Counted from the stretch's first letter, positions 54,371-63,677 are shown. The stretch is DNA of 64,000 nt from Halorubrum aquaticum (GCF_900113615.1 NZ_FOPZ01000007.1:1-64000); one strand, 5' to 3'. Program-made: numbers and translations. Notes: generated by a model from the sequence alone, not told the origin.

Positions 54371-55596
54371 CACGGAAACCCCTCCCGACCGCGCGTGACC
54401 GTCCCCCGATCGGGGATCTCGCGCGCGAGGTCGTCGAACCGGGCGTGTTCGGCCGCCCACGCCCACGCGTCCTCGAACTCGGCGGGGTACGCACTCTCGT
54501 GGCCGTCCGGTGATTCGACCGATCGGACGCCCCCGCGGCCGCGGTGTGACAGCGCGGCCTCCGCCGCCACGACGCGGGTCCGGCCGTCGGGTTCCGCGGC
54601 CGCGAGCGTCCGGAGCGCGGACAGCGCCTCCGGGTCGCCCCACGCGCCGAGGAGCCGATAGGCGCTCGCTCGGACGATCGGAGAGGGGTCCTCGCCCACC
54701 GCGGTCGGATCGATCCCGGACCGCAACGGGGCGTTCCAGCCGTACGCGCCGAGCGCGCGCCAGGCGGCGACCCGCACCCGCTCCTCCGGGTTCGACACCG
54801 CCTCGAGGACCCACGAGAGGTCGGCGTCGCCGACGACCGTGTGGAGGTGGCCCGTCACGGACAGCACCTGCTGTTGGAGCGCCGGCTCCCAGTCGTCGAA
54901 CTCGGCCGCCGCCCGGTCGAAGAGCGGCCCGGGATCGGCCTCGCCGACCCGGTACAGCGTGTCGATCCCGAACACCGAGAACGCGGACGGGTCGTCGCCG
55001 AGGAGCAGGTCGACGCCGGTCGACGCGAGGTCCGGCGCGTCGCTCGCGTACAGGATCCGGACGGCCGCCGCCCGTTCGCGCGGCGTGTCGGTACAGTGCG
55101 TCTCGAGCAGGTCGCGAGCGGGCGGATCCCGAAGCAGGGCGAGCCAGGTCAGCGCGTGAAGCCGGTCCCAGTAGTCGCCCTCGCGTATCTCCCGGCGGGA
55201 CCGCTCCGGGAGGCCCAGCGCGTCGCCGAGCCCAGCCAACCGTTCCGCGTCGCTCCCGTCGAGCTGGCGCAGGTACACGTCGAGCAGGGACTCGAGTTCG
55301 TCGCGGCGGGCCGCCGACAGCGACGCGACCCACGGCTCCCAGTCGGGGACCTCGGAGCCGTACAGTCGGTCGAGGAGTTCGGAGCGGAGGTCCGCCCGGA
55401 TCGGCTCGCGGCGCCGCCGACGCAGCGCCGCGAGAAGCGAGTAGCCGACCGTGATGAGGGCGGCCGAGACGAGAAGCGATCCGAGGACGACGAGCCCGAA
55501 CGAGACGACGAGGGACGGGAGATCCGTCGCTTCGACGGCCGCGACCGGCGGGTTCGACAGCGAGCCGCCGAGGAGACGCGACGAGGGGACGTACAC
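54370..55596 (-). CDS. Membrane-anchored HEAT-repeat protein
   Basis: A 408-residue protein with one N-terminal transmembrane helix (about residues 22-50, LVVSFGLVVLGSLLVSAALI) and a long helical-repeat domain. HEAT-like units are seen in VRVAAWRALGAYGW, VRASAYRLLGAWGDPEAL and RTRVVAAEAALSHRG. The GTG at 55596 lies one base after the stop of the response regulator. Its own stop overlaps the synthase start. The three genes therefore form a tight operon. It probably works as a scaffold or regulator of the synthase; no function is established. Confidence 0.82.
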   Translation of the reverse strand: MYVPSSRLLGGSLSNPPVAAVEATDLPSLVVSFGLVVLGSLLVSAALITVGYSLLAALRRRRREPIRADLRSELLDRLYGSEVPDWEPWVASLSAARRDELESLLDVYLRQLDGSDAERLAGLGDALGLPERSRREIREGDYWDRLHALTWLALLRDPPARDLLETHCTDTPRERAAAVRILYASDAPDLASTGVDLLLGDDPSAFSVFGIDTLYRVGEADPGPLFDRAAAEFDDWEPALQQQVLSVTGHLHTVVGDADLSWVLEAVSNPEERVRVAAWRALGAYGWNAPLRSGIDPTAVGEDPSPIVRASAYRLLGAWGDPEALSALRTLAAAEPDGRTRVVAAEAALSHRGRGGVRSVESPDGHESAYPAEFEDAWAWAAEHARFDDLAREIPDRGTVTRGREGFP

Positions 55597-55597
55597 G

Positions 55598-55999
55598 TCA
55601 CTCCTCCAGCAGTTTCTCGATCCGTGCCAGCAGTTCGTTCGGGCTGAACGGCTTGGTGAGGTACTCGTCGGCACCGGCCTCGAGCCCGGTCAACACGTCG
55701 TCCTCGCGGCCGCGCGAGGTGAGGAGGACCACCGGGACGTCGGGGTCGACCGCGAGCTCGCCCCGGCGGATCGCACGGAGCAGGTCGATCCCCTTCAGTC
55801 GCGGCATCATCACGTCGAGAACGACGACGTCGGGGTTCACGCCGGGCGAATCGAGGGCCTCGCGCGCCTCGAGGCCGTCGTGACAGACCGTGAGGTCGAA
55901 CCCGGCCATCGACAGTTTGTACTGGAGGATCGACCGGATCGCCTCGTCGTCGTCAGCTATCACCGCCGGTCGGGACACGTCACACAGAAACACAGTCAT
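55598..55999 (-). CDS. Single-domain response regulator
   Basis: A 133-residue CheY-like receiver with no output domain. The acidic pocket (IADDDEAIRS, residues 15-24), the phospho-acceptor Asp in VVVLDVMMPRLKG (about 62), the conserved VVLLTSRGREDDV, and Lys in DEYLTKPFSPNELL are all present. The ATG at 55999 gives MTVFLCDVSRPAVI. It is the first gene of the response regulator-HEAT-synthase operon. It may act by protein contact on the HEAT protein or synthase. It is divergent from riboflavin synthase with only 76 bases between starts. Confidence 0.9.
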   Translation of the reverse strand: MTVFLCDVSRPAVIADDDEAIRSILQYKLSMAGFDLTVCHDGLEAREALDSPGVNPDVVVLDVMMPRLKGIDLLRAIRRGELAVDPDVPVVLLTSRGREDDVLTGLEAGADEYLTKPFSPNELLARIEKLLEE

Positions 56000-56075
56000 C
56001 GACTTGAGAGTATCGGGAGGCGCGCCGGCGTCCGAACCCAGAACGGCTATCCGTCGGCCGGCCCCAGTTCCGAGC

Positions 56076-56708
56076 ATGTTCACCGGCATCGTCGAGGGGA
56101 CCGGGACCGTCCGGACGCGGACCGAGACGCCCGACGGCCTCCGGCTGCGGATCGGCGTCGACGGGGTCGACGGCTTCGACGACCTCGCTCACGGCCAGTC
56201 GATAAGCGTGAGCGGGGTCTGCCTGACCGTCGAGGAACACGGAACGGGCGGGCGAAACGGCGGAGACGCCGGGACGGAGGCCTTTTTCGAGGTCTTCCTC
56301 GCGGCGGAGACGGTCGCGAAGACGTACCTCGGCGACCTCCGCGCGGGCGACGCGGTCAACCTCGAGCGCGCGATGCCCGCCGACGGGCGGTTCGACGGCC
56401 ACGTCGTACAGGGCCACGTCGACACGGTGGCGGAGGTACGGGCGATCGAACGGGTGGGCGAGGACTGGCGGTTCACCTTCTCGGTCCCGGAGGGACACGG
56501 CCGCTACCTCGTCGACAAGGGCTCCGTGACGCTCGACGGGATCTCGCTCACGATCGCCGAGAAGTGCGGAGACGAGTTCGACGTGGCGATCATCCCGACG
56601 ACGCACGAACTGACGACGCTCTCGGGGAAGTCCGCCGGCGACCCGGTCCACCTGGAGGTCGACGTGATCGCGAAGTACGTCGAGAACATGCTGGACGGGT
56701 ACGCCTAG
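56076..56708 (+). CDS. ribE: Riboflavin synthase
   Basis: A 210-residue bacterial-type riboflavin synthase built from two lumazine-binding repeats. The first starts MFTGIVEGTGTV with GQSISVSGVCLTVEE. The second has FDGHVVQGHVDTVAEV and STCV-like SVTLDGISLTIAE. It dismutates two 6,7-dimethyl-8-ribityllumazine molecules. Many archaea use an unrelated RibC-type enzyme, so this bacterial type is a haloarchaeal trait. The start at 56076 fits the family. The first riboflavin genes are at 34.2-35.7 kb. Confidence 0.94.
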   Translation: MFTGIVEGTGTVRTRTETPDGLRLRIGVDGVDGFDDLAHGQSISVSGVCLTVEEHGTGGRNGGDAGTEAFFEVFLAAETVAKTYLGDLRAGDAVNLERAMPADGRFDGHVVQGHVDTVAEVRAIERVGEDWRFTFSVPEGHGRYLVDKGSVTLDGISLTIAEKCGDEFDVAIIPTTHELTTLSGKSAGDPVHLEVDVIAKYVENMLDGYA

Positions 56709-56735
56709 GTCCGCGTCTCGGCGGTCTCGGGCGCT

Positions 56736-57461
56736 TCAGGCGTCCTTCGTGCCCTTTGCATCCTTCGCGTCCTTCGCGCCCTTCACCGTCTCGCGGACCG
56801 CGTCGACGCCCTCGTCGTGGAGGAGGTCGCCGACGACGACCACGTCGCTGTGTGCCGCCATCTCGTTCGCCGACTCGTAGTCCGAGATCCCGCCGCCGTA
56901 AAAGAGGGTGGCGTCGTCGAGCGCGTCGCCGGCGGCGGCGACCTTCTCGACGTCGCCGAAGGTGCCCGAGTACTCCAGATAGACGATCTCCTGGCCGAAC
57001 ATCCGTTCGGCGACCTTCGCGTACGCCTCCACGTCGTCGGCGTCGAGGTCGCAGTTCGCCTCCGTCAGCTCCGCGACCGAGGCGTCGGGGTTCATCACGA
57101 TGTACGCCTCGGTGTGGGTTCGGTCCCAGTCGAGGTCGTCGATGCGGACCCACTCCTTGTGCGCGCCCGTGATCCAGAAGGGACCGCCGGCGTTGAACAC
57201 CGTCGGGATCAGGTACCCGTCGAGCGCCGGCGAGTCGATGACGACGCCGGGGTTCGACGGCTCCTGGTAGAGCGGGACGTCGTACTCGGCGGTGGCGTCG
57301 ATGACCCGCGTCATCTTCTCGGCGGTGACGTCGAGAGTCCCGCCGATCTCGATCGCGTCGGTCCCGGTCCGGCACACGTCCTCGAAGGTCTCCCCGTCAC
57401 ACAGGTCCTTGTCGGGGTCGATCTTCAGCACGTGGTCCCAGTCGTCCCACGGGTTGCTCAT
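56736..57461 (-). CDS. Geranylgeranylglyceryl phosphate synthase (PcrB family)
   Basis: A 241-residue TIM-barrel prenyltransferase that joins geranylgeranyl diphosphate to sn-glycerol-1-phosphate, the first committed step of archaeal membrane lipids. Signatures: [32 protein letters not shown], the EPSNPG phosphate loop, [27 protein letters not shown] and [20 protein letters not shown]. The last 15 or so residues form a Lys/Ala/Asp tail ([15 protein letters not shown]), unusually lysine-rich for a halophile and encoded by 9- to 12-base repeats. Confidence 0.94.
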   Translation of the reverse strand: MSNPWDDWDHVLKIDPDKDLCDGETFEDVCRTGTDAIEIGGTLDVTAEKMTRVIDATAEYDVPLYQEPSNPGVVIDSPALDGYLIPTVFNAGGPFWITGAHKEWVRIDDLDWDRTHTEAYIVMNPDASVAELTEANCDLDADDVEAYAKVAERMFGQEIVYLEYSGTFGDVEKVAAAGDALDDATLFYGGGISDYESANEMAAHSDVVVVGDLLHDEGVDAVRETVKGAKDAKDAKGTKDA

Positions 57462-57519
57462 CGGACGACTGTCCTCCGGGGGGAACCAAAAAGGTGCGGA
57501 AGCGTCCCGACGAAGCGCG

Positions 57520-58599
57520 TTACATGAGATCGTCGAGCTCGTCGGTCCGGAACGCGGCCGCGGGGTCCGGTTTCGCCTCCGGCTCGTCGCGGACGGCCTG
57601 CCGGGCGCGCTCGAGGAACTCCTCGACCCGCTTCGAGCGCTCGACGCCCGCGAGCAACACCACGGCTGCGAGTCGGTCTGAGTCGAGCGGGAAGTCGCCG
57701 CCGCGGACCTGCATCGACCCCGTCTCCTCTTGAAGCCACTTTCGGGCCTTCTCCGCGCCCTTCCGGGAGATCCGGTTCGGGTCGCCGGCGACCGCGACGA
57801 GGCCGGCGTCGGCGTCGGTGGCGTTCGGCAGCGAGAGCCCGGTCATCACCGCGCTGCGGACCGCGCTCGTCACCGTGTTGACGTTCTCTCCCGGGTCCTC
57901 GGCCGCGGGCGAGGAGGCGTACCCGACCGCCGCCATCCCGCCGGCCCGGAGCGTGTTGATGACCTCGCTGGTGTCGACGACGGACTCGCCGACCCCCTCC
58001 GTGGCCTCGCCGGCCGCGAGCAACAGCCCGACGCGTTTCGCCATCGACTCGTTGATCGCGGCGTAGCCGCCCTCGACGCTCTCGCCCGCCGAGCGCCAGG
58101 CGTCGTTGTCGAGGAGGATCGTCGCGTCGGCCTCCCGCACGAGCGTCTTCAGCGACCGGCCGGCGTTCACCTGGTAGAGCGCGCCCTCGTCGCGTCCGGG
58201 GAGCACGCCGAGCGCGTACACCGGCACGTCGTACACCCGCGAGAGCTCGCGGACGAGCACGGGTGCGCCGCCGGAGCCGGTCCCGCCGCCGAGTCCGGCG
58301 ACGACGACGACCGCCTCGATCTCCGCGGTCATCCGCGGGGCGAGCGCGTCCAGCACCTCGATCGAGTCCTCGTCCATCAGCTCCGCGCCGAGCTCGTTGT
58401 CGCCGCCGACGCCGTGGCCGCTCACGCGGGACTGACCGATGAGCACCGTATCGAGCGGGAGCGGGTCGAGGTCGGCCGCGGCGGTGTTGACGGCGAGCGC
58501 GTCACGGACCGCACCGAACCCCATCTCCGCGTCGAACTCGGAGAGGGCGGTCGCGAGCTTCCCGCCCGCCTGTCCGACGCCGACGAGGAGGGCCTTCAT
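57520..58599 (-). CDS. CetZ-family tubulin/FtsZ-like GTPase
   Basis: A 359-residue protein of the tubulin/FtsZ superfamily. The GTP-binding start [20 protein letters not shown] and the tubulin signature loop [20 protein letters not shown] are clear. A DxxxN-type nucleotide region and [20 protein letters not shown] follow. The N-terminus and overall pattern resemble CetZ proteins, which control cell shape and motility in haloarchaea, more than FtsZ1/2. The C-terminal tail ends RTDELDDLM. An AGTATTACT element about 27 bases upstream on the minus strand suggests a leaderless mRNA. Which CetZ subgroup is not clear. Confidence 0.87.
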   Translation of the reverse strand: MKALLVGVGQAGGKLATALSEFDAEMGFGAVRDALAVNTAAADLDPLPLDTVLIGQSRVSGHGVGGDNELGAELMDEDSIEVLDALAPRMTAEIEAVVVVAGLGGGTGSGGAPVLVRELSRVYDVPVYALGVLPGRDEGALYQVNAGRSLKTLVREADATILLDNDAWRSAGESVEGGYAAINESMAKRVGLLLAAGEATEGVGESVVDTSEVINTLRAGGMAAVGYASSPAAEDPGENVNTVTSAVRSAVMTGLSLPNATDADAGLVAVAGDPNRISRKGAEKARKWLQEETGSMQVRGGDFPLDSDRLAAVVLLAGVERSKRVEEFLERARQAVRDEPEAKPDPAAAFRTDELDDLM

Positions 58600-58621
58600 G
58601 GATTCACGATGTGGCGCTGAC

Positions 58622-58649
58622 AGTAATACTCTTTCCCCGACCGCTTAAG
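58622..58649. promoter_or_regulatory. Divergent promoters between the CetZ-like gene and the coiled-coil gene
   Basis: AGTAATACT (58622-58630), read on the minus strand, lies about 27 bases before the start at 58599. CTTAAG (58644-58649), read on the plus strand, lies about 27 bases before the start at 58674. Both genes thus look leaderless and share a very short control region. Confidence 0.65.
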
Positions 58650-58673
58650 TGTGAAACCGCGGCCAGCCGGGGC

Positions 58674-59258
58674 ATGGCAAGCGAGACGAACGCCGCCGGA
58701 TCGCCGCCCGACCGTGCCCGCCTCGAGGAGCGGCTCGACGCGGTCGAACGCGCGCTCACCGGGACAGATCGGTCCGTCGCGGGAGTCGCCGACGGCGTGA
58801 CGGCCGACGCCGAACGCGAGGCGCTCGCGGAGCGGCTCGACGCGATCGAGACCCGGATCGAGGAGCTCGAGGCGGCGACGCAGGCCGTCCGCGGGTACGC
58901 GGGCGCGATCCGCGCGGTCAACCGGGAGGTCGAGCGCCGGGCCGACCTGGCGCTCGCGAGGGCCACGGCCGCCCGGGACGGGTCCGCTTCGACCCTCGAG
59001 GCGCCGAACGACGGCGGAACTCTCGACGACGACGCTCCGGAGCCCGACGAGATCCCCGGCGACGACGCGCTCGACGCGGCGATCCCGGACGACCCGTCGA
59101 CCGACGGCCGATCGCTCGCGGCGAACGTCGGGCGGTTCGGGTCCGGATCCGAGAGCGCGACGGAGCGGCGATCGGGCGATCGCGCGACCGGAAGCGGGCC
59201 GAACGACGGATCGGAGGGAAAGGCGAGTCCGCTGGAACGGCTCCGTGAAGCGTTGTAA
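58674..59258 (+). CDS. Coiled-coil protein at head of pilus-like cluster (DUF7310-like)
   Basis: A 194-residue protein with a coiled coil in the first half (ARLEERLDAVERALTG, ERLDAIETRIEELEAAT) followed by an acidic disordered stretch and a short amphipathic C-terminus (SPLERLREAL). It matches the general layout of haloarchaeal proteins found next to type IV pilus ATPases. The ATG at 58674 is fixed by its TATA box. Function unknown; probably an accessory of the downstream secretion-type genes. Confidence 0.75.
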   Translation: MASETNAAGSPPDRARLEERLDAVERALTGTDRSVAGVADGVTADAEREALAERLDAIETRIEELEAATQAVRGYAGAIRAVNREVERRADLALARATAARDGSASTLEAPNDGGTLDDDAPEPDEIPGDDALDAAIPDDPSTDGRSLAANVGRFGSGSESATERRSGDRATGSGPNDGSEGKASPLERLREAL

Positions 59259-59312
59259 GCGGGGTCGGCGTGAAGCGAGCGACCGCACGACCGCTGCCGC
59301 GGAGGCGAACCC

Positions 59313-59804
59313 GTGATCCGCGTCGTCCTGACGGTCCTCCTCGCGGTCGCGCTCCTCGCGGTTTCGATGCCGGCGCTCGAGGACGCCAGGACGGACACGA
59401 CGGTCGAGCGGCTCGGAACGGAGACGGATCGGATCGAACGCGTCGCCGGCGCGCTGACGGCCGACTCGGTCGCCGTCGAGTTTCCGTCCCTCGCCGCGCG
59501 AACCTCCCTCGTCGTGTCCGCGCCGACCGGATTCGCCGCGGCCCCGATCGACCGCCTCGTGCTCGCGGACCCGGCGCGAACCGACGCGGTGGTCGGGGGG
59601 CGCGTCCCCGACGACTCCGTGGTGCTCCGCTATCGGCTCCGGCACGGTCCGGTTCGGTCGATCCCGATCGCGCCGCCGACGGACGCGATCGGGATCTCCC
59701 TCGACGGCGCACCGATCGAACTCGAGCCGGGCGGCGAGACCGGCCTCGAACTGCGGCTGGTCGACGACGACGGGCCGACGGTCCGGGTCGCTCGGGACGG
59801 TTGA
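59313..59804 (+). CDS. Small membrane-anchored protein of pilus-like cluster (DUF7311-like)
   Basis: A 163-residue protein beginning with a GTG at 59313 and an N-terminal hydrophobic helix (VVLTVLLAVALLAVSMPALE). The rest is a probable beta-rich domain. The layout (short basic start, one helix, extracellular domain) resembles pilin-like or minor-pilin proteins, but no prepilin peptidase motif is obvious. It sits between the coiled-coil gene and the PilB-like ATPase. Function unknown. Confidence 0.7.
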   Translation: MIRVVLTVLLAVALLAVSMPALEDARTDTTVERLGTETDRIERVAGALTADSVAVEFPSLAARTSLVVSAPTGFAAAPIDRLVLADPARTDAVVGGRVPDDSVVLRYRLRHGPVRSIPIAPPTDAIGISLDGAPIELEPGGETGLELRLVDDDGPTVRVARDG

Positions 59805-59854
59805 TCGGCCTTCGTTGACGATCGAACGCGCCGGCCGAGTCGTCGGCCGACCGC

Positions 59855-59861
59855 TTATATA
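59855..59861 (+). promoter_or_regulatory. TATA box of the PilB-like ATPase gene
   Basis: TTATATA lies about 26 bases before the ATG at 59884. This strongly favours a leaderless start there over the TTG at 59815. Confidence 0.7.
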
Positions 59862-59883
59862 CGATGTCGCGGCCACGGCCGCC

Positions 59884-61752
59884 ATGAGTCTGGATCTCCC
59901 TTCGCTCCCTCGGTTCGGGACCGACGACGGGTGCGGCTGTGACGCGTCGTTCGAGCGGCCGGTCGGGACGGGCGTCGACGATCGGGTCGTCCTCGCGGTC
60001 GACGCCAACGGCTGTCCGGGTCGCGGCGACCTCGCCGAGAGCCCGGAGTGTCTGGCTACCGTGATCGACGCGCTCGCCGACCGCGACGCCGACGTCGTCC
60101 GGACCGAGCACGCGGGCCGCGAACGAGCGTACGCCGGACGGGCGGCGGCGTGTCTGCTCGCCGCGGGACGGTTTCGCGAGCGCGTCGAGTTCCACGAGAC
60201 GCGCCTCGCGGAACGCGTGACTCGGGACCCGGTCGGAGCCGCTCGGGAGGCGACCGGACGCGCGGGATCCGTCGGCCGGATCGTCGCCGAAACGGGACTC
60301 GAGGAGGCGGTCGCCGGGATCGATCGGACGGCGGACGCGCTCCGTGCGCACGTCGGGCCGACCGTGGCGGCGACGCGGATCGCCGCGGACCCGCCGCCGG
60401 GGGCGACGCTCGTCGACCGATGGGAGCTCGAGACGGGCGCGACGGTCAGGATCTACGAGGGGACGGACGCGCTCCGGACGTACCACCTCACGCCGCCGGC
60501 GGCGGGGTTCGACGCGGCCGCATTCGAGACGCTCGACGCCGCGAAAGAGCGGCTGCTCGCGGACCCGACCGGTGGCGATCGGGCGCCCGGTCGGGCGGTC
60601 CGGGCGGTCGCGGACCCGGACGACCCGGTCGGCGCGATCACCGACACGCTCCGGCGACACACCCACGGATACGGCGCGTTCGAACACGTCTTCGCCGACG
60701 ACCGCGTCAGCGACGCGACCCTCTCGGCACCGGTCGCGGAGAACCCGCTCCGCGTCGTCCTCGACGGTGAACGCTGTCACACGAACGTCAGGCTCCCGCC
60801 GGAGGGTGCCGCGACGCTCGCGTCCCGACTCCGCCGAACGAGCGGTCGGGCGTTCTCCCGGGCGGCGCCGACGCTCGACGCGACCATCGGTACCGAGTCG
60901 GGGACGGTGCGGGTGGCGGCGACGACCGCGCCCGCGAGCGACGGGCTCTCGTTCACCTTCCGCCGCGGCGACCCGGAGGCCTGGACCCTCGCCCGCCTCG
61001 TCGACGTCGGGACGCTCTCGCCGGCGGCGGCCGGGCTCTGCTCCGTGGCCGTCGAGCGCGGCGTCACCGGACTCGTCGCCGGCGGCCGCGGGGCCGGCAA
61101 GACGACCGCGCTCGGCTCCCTGTTGTGGGAGCTTCCGCCCGACGCGCGGTCGATCCTGATCGAGGACACGCCGGAGCTCCCCGCCGACGCGCTCGCGGGC
61201 GCCGGCAGGGACGTTCAGCGGCTCCGCGTGGGCGACGGCGCGGAGCCGACGCCGACCGAGGCGGTGCGGACCGCGCTCCGGCTCGGGGGCGGGGCGCTCG
61301 TCGTCGGCGAGGTCCGCGGCGGGGAGGCGAAGGCGTTGTACGAGGCGATGCGGGTCGGAGCCGCCGGCGAGACGGTCCTCGGGACGATCCACGGCGAGGA
61401 CCCGGCGGCGGTCCGCGAACGCGTCGTCACGGACCTCGAGGTAACGCTCTCGTCGTTCGCGTCCACGGACCTCCTCGTGGTGTTGGACGACCACCGGGTG
61501 GAAACGGTCGTCGAGGTGGCGGACCACGGCGACGAGGTGAGTTTCGACGCGCTCTTCGACCGAACCGCTGACGGGCTCGCGTCGACCGGCCGGATCGACC
61601 GGGGCGAGAGCCGGCTCGTCGACGACCTCGCCGAGACCGGCGAGTCGTACGCGGATGTCCGGGAGACGATCGGCCGACGCGCCGACCGGATCCGCTCGGC
61701 GTCGACGACCGGACGAACGACCCCGGACCGCTACGCGGGGTGGGGACGGTGA
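59884..61752 (+). CDS. Type II/IV secretion system ATPase (PilB/GspE-like)
   Basis: A 622-residue hexameric ATPase powering assembly of type IV pilus-like fibres. The N-terminal part has clustered cysteines (CGCDASF, NGCPGRGD, SPECLATV), then a helical region. The ATPase core has Walker A GGRGAGKTTALG near residue 403, the Asp box ILIEDTPELP, Walker B GGGALVVGEVRGGEAKALYE, and GETVLGTIHGEDPAAVRERV (His box). The P-loop is slightly off the usual GPTGSGKT. It overlaps the PilC-like gene by four bases (GTGA). Confidence 0.9.
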   Translation: MSLDLPSLPRFGTDDGCGCDASFERPVGTGVDDRVVLAVDANGCPGRGDLAESPECLATVIDALADRDADVVRTEHAGRERAYAGRAAACLLAAGRFRERVEFHETRLAERVTRDPVGAAREATGRAGSVGRIVAETGLEEAVAGIDRTADALRAHVGPTVAATRIAADPPPGATLVDRWELETGATVRIYEGTDALRTYHLTPPAAGFDAAAFETLDAAKERLLADPTGGDRAPGRAVRAVADPDDPVGAITDTLRRHTHGYGAFEHVFADDRVSDATLSAPVAENPLRVVLDGERCHTNVRLPPEGAATLASRLRRTSGRAFSRAAPTLDATIGTESGTVRVAATTAPASDGLSFTFRRGDPEAWTLARLVDVGTLSPAAAGLCSVAVERGVTGLVAGGRGAGKTTALGSLLWELPPDARSILIEDTPELPADALAGAGRDVQRLRVGDGAEPTPTEAVRTALRLGGGALVVGEVRGGEAKALYEAMRVGAAGETVLGTIHGEDPAAVRERVVTDLEVTLSSFASTDLLVVLDDHRVETVVEVADHGDEVSFDALFDRTADGLASTGRIDRGESRLVDDLAETGESYADVRETIGRRADRIRSASTTGRTTPDRYAGWGR

Positions 61753-63677
61753 CTGAACCCCGCTCGAGCGGACGCCTCGAGGACGTCGTGTCGGAGGGAG
61801 GGAACGAACCGGGACGTCCGGAAGACCCGTTCGATACGGCGGACGAGCACACGAACGACGAGCGATCGCCGGTCGGAACCGCGCTGGCGACGATCGCCGG
61901 GATCGCGGGCGGCGACGACGGCGGCGTCGGGTCGACCGAAACGGGATCGGACGAGCTCGGACGGGCGATCGCGTTCCTCGAGTGGGAGTCGACGGCCGAG
62001 CGGGTGATCGAGACGGGATATCGCGCGGGACTCGTGGCGGGACTCTGTTTCGCCGTCGCCGGCGTGGTCCTCGCCGGCGTCGGCTCCGGTCTGCTCGCGG
62101 GGCTCTCCGGCGGGCTCGCAGCGACCCACGCGGTACATCGAGGGCCCGTCTGGCTCGCGGCGCTACGGCGAACCCGTGCGCTCGGGGCGACTCCCGGACT
62201 CGTCGGGCGACTCGTCCTGCGGATGCGTCTCGATCCGTCGACGGAGCGCGCGGTGCGGTTCGCCGCCCGGACCGGCCGCGGACCGCTCGCGGAGAACCTG
62301 CTTCGACACGAGCGACGGTGCGTCAACGGCCCGACCAGCGGGCTCCGTGGGTTCGCCCGCGAGTGGGGTCCGTGGTTCCCGGCGATCGAACGGGCGTCGA
62401 CGCTCGTCCGAACCGCGGCGGCCGCGCCGGCGGAGCGCCGCGGTCGGTGCCTCGACCGGGCGCTCGAGACGACGCTCTCGGGAACGACGGAACGACTGGC
62501 CGAGTTCGTCGGGGACGTCCAGGGGCCGGTCTCGGCGCTGTACGCCTTCGGCGTGCTCCTGCCCCTGGCGCTCGTGGCCTTGCTCCCGGCGGCCGCCGCC
62601 TCGGGGGTACCGATCCCGCCGTCGGTCGTTGCCGGGATCTATCTGGTGGCGCTTCCCGCCGGCCTCCTCGCCGCCGCCGCGTGGCTCCTCTCGAAGCGTC
62701 CGGTCGCGTTCCCGCCGCCGACGATCGGGAGCGACCACCCGGACGTCCCGGACAGACGCATCCACGCCGTCGCCGTCGGAGTGGGATCCGGCGTCGTCGC
62801 CGGGATCGCGTCGGGATCGCTGGTCGCGTCGTGGGCGGCCCCGATCGGGGCGATCGGCGTCGGGACCGGAGCGGCGCTGGTCGTCGTCGTTCGACCGCGA
62901 CGAGCGGTGCTCTCGCGGGTCACGGCGATCGAGAGCGGGCTCCCGGACGCGATGACGATCGTCGGGGGCGACGTCGCCGAGGGCGTCTCGGTCGAGCGTG
63001 CGGTCGCCAACGCCGGCGACAAGCTTGACGGCGCCACCGGAGACGTCTTCGAACTCGCCGCACGCCGCAGTGACACCCTCCGTGTCGACGTTCGAGAGGC
63101 GTTTCTGGGCGATGGCGGGCCGGCGGCGACGGTCCCCTCTCCGCGGGTCCAGGGAACCGTCGCCCTGTTGGCGGTCGCCGCGCGGGAGGGCCGGCCGGCA
63201 GGGGACGTGCTGTTGGAGCTCGCGGACCAACTCGAACGGCTTCGCGAGCTGGAACGCGACGCACGGAGACAGCTCGCGACGGTGACGGGGACGCTGTCGA
63301 ACACGGCGGCGGTGTTCGCCCCGCTGGTCGGCGGCGCGACGGTCGCGCTCGCGACCGGCGTCGAGACGATCGGGACCGGCGGGCTCGAGACGACCGCCGC
63401 GATGGCGAGCGATCCCCTCGCGGTCGACGGTGCCGCCGGGTCGGTCCCGTCGGCGGGAGCGGCGAGCGGGGACGCCGCGACCGCGCTGTCGGTGCCGGTT
63501 CTCGGCCGGATCGTCGGCGTCTACGTGGTCCTCCTCGCCGGGATCCTCACCGCGCTGGGGACGGGTCTCGAACGAGGCTTCGACGGGACGCTCGTCGCGT
63601 ACCGGATCGGGATCGCGCTGCCGACGGCGACGACCACGTACCTCCTCGCCTTCGCCGCGGCGGGAATGCTGTTGTAG
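61749..63677 (+). CDS. Type II secretion F-domain membrane protein (PilC/TadC-like)
   Basis: A 642-residue polytopic membrane protein that anchors the ATPase in pilus assembly. An acidic N-terminal tail of about 70 residues is followed by two T2SF-type halves. Hydrophobic clusters lie at about 90-130, 265-315, 335-385 and 535-640. GLPDAMTIVGGDVAEGVSVE and TVALLAVAAREGRPAGDVLL fit the F-domain pattern. The GTG at 61749 overlaps the ATPase stop; a GTG at 61740 is an alternative. It is the expected partner of the upstream ATPase. Confidence 0.85.
   Translation: MTEPRSSGRLEDVVSEGGNEPGRPEDPFDTADEHTNDERSPVGTALATIAGIAGGDDGGVGSTETGSDELGRAIAFLEWESTAERVIETGYRAGLVAGLCFAVAGVVLAGVGSGLLAGLSGGLAATHAVHRGPVWLAALRRTRALGATPGLVGRLVLRMRLDPSTERAVRFAARTGRGPLAENLLRHERRCVNGPTSGLRGFAREWGPWFPAIERASTLVRTAAAAPAERRGRCLDRALETTLSGTTERLAEFVGDVQGPVSALYAFGVLLPLALVALLPAAAASGVPIPPSVVAGIYLVALPAGLLAAAAWLLSKRPVAFPPPTIGSDHPDVPDRRIHAVAVGVGSGVVAGIASGSLVASWAAPIGAIGVGTGAALVVVVRPRRAVLSRVTAIESGLPDAMTIVGGDVAEGVSVERAVANAGDKLDGATGDVFELAARRSDTLRVDVREAFLGDGGPAATVPSPRVQGTVALLAVAAREGRPAGDVLLELADQLERLRELERDARRQLATVTGTLSNTAAVFAPLVGGATVALATGVETIGTGGLETTAAMASDPLAVDGAAGSVPSAGAASGDAATALSVPVLGRIVGVYVVLLAGILTALGTGLERGFDGTLVAYRIGIALPTATTTYLLAFAAAGMLL

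Noticed and set aside
54371-55333. N-terminal extension of the GT2 synthase
   Set aside because: This part is the HEAT gene read out of frame; the true start overlaps the HEAT stop.
59815-59883. TTG start for the PilB-like ATPase
   Set aside because: A TATA box at 59855-59861 lies between TTG and ATG 59884, so an mRNA starting at the ATG fits better.
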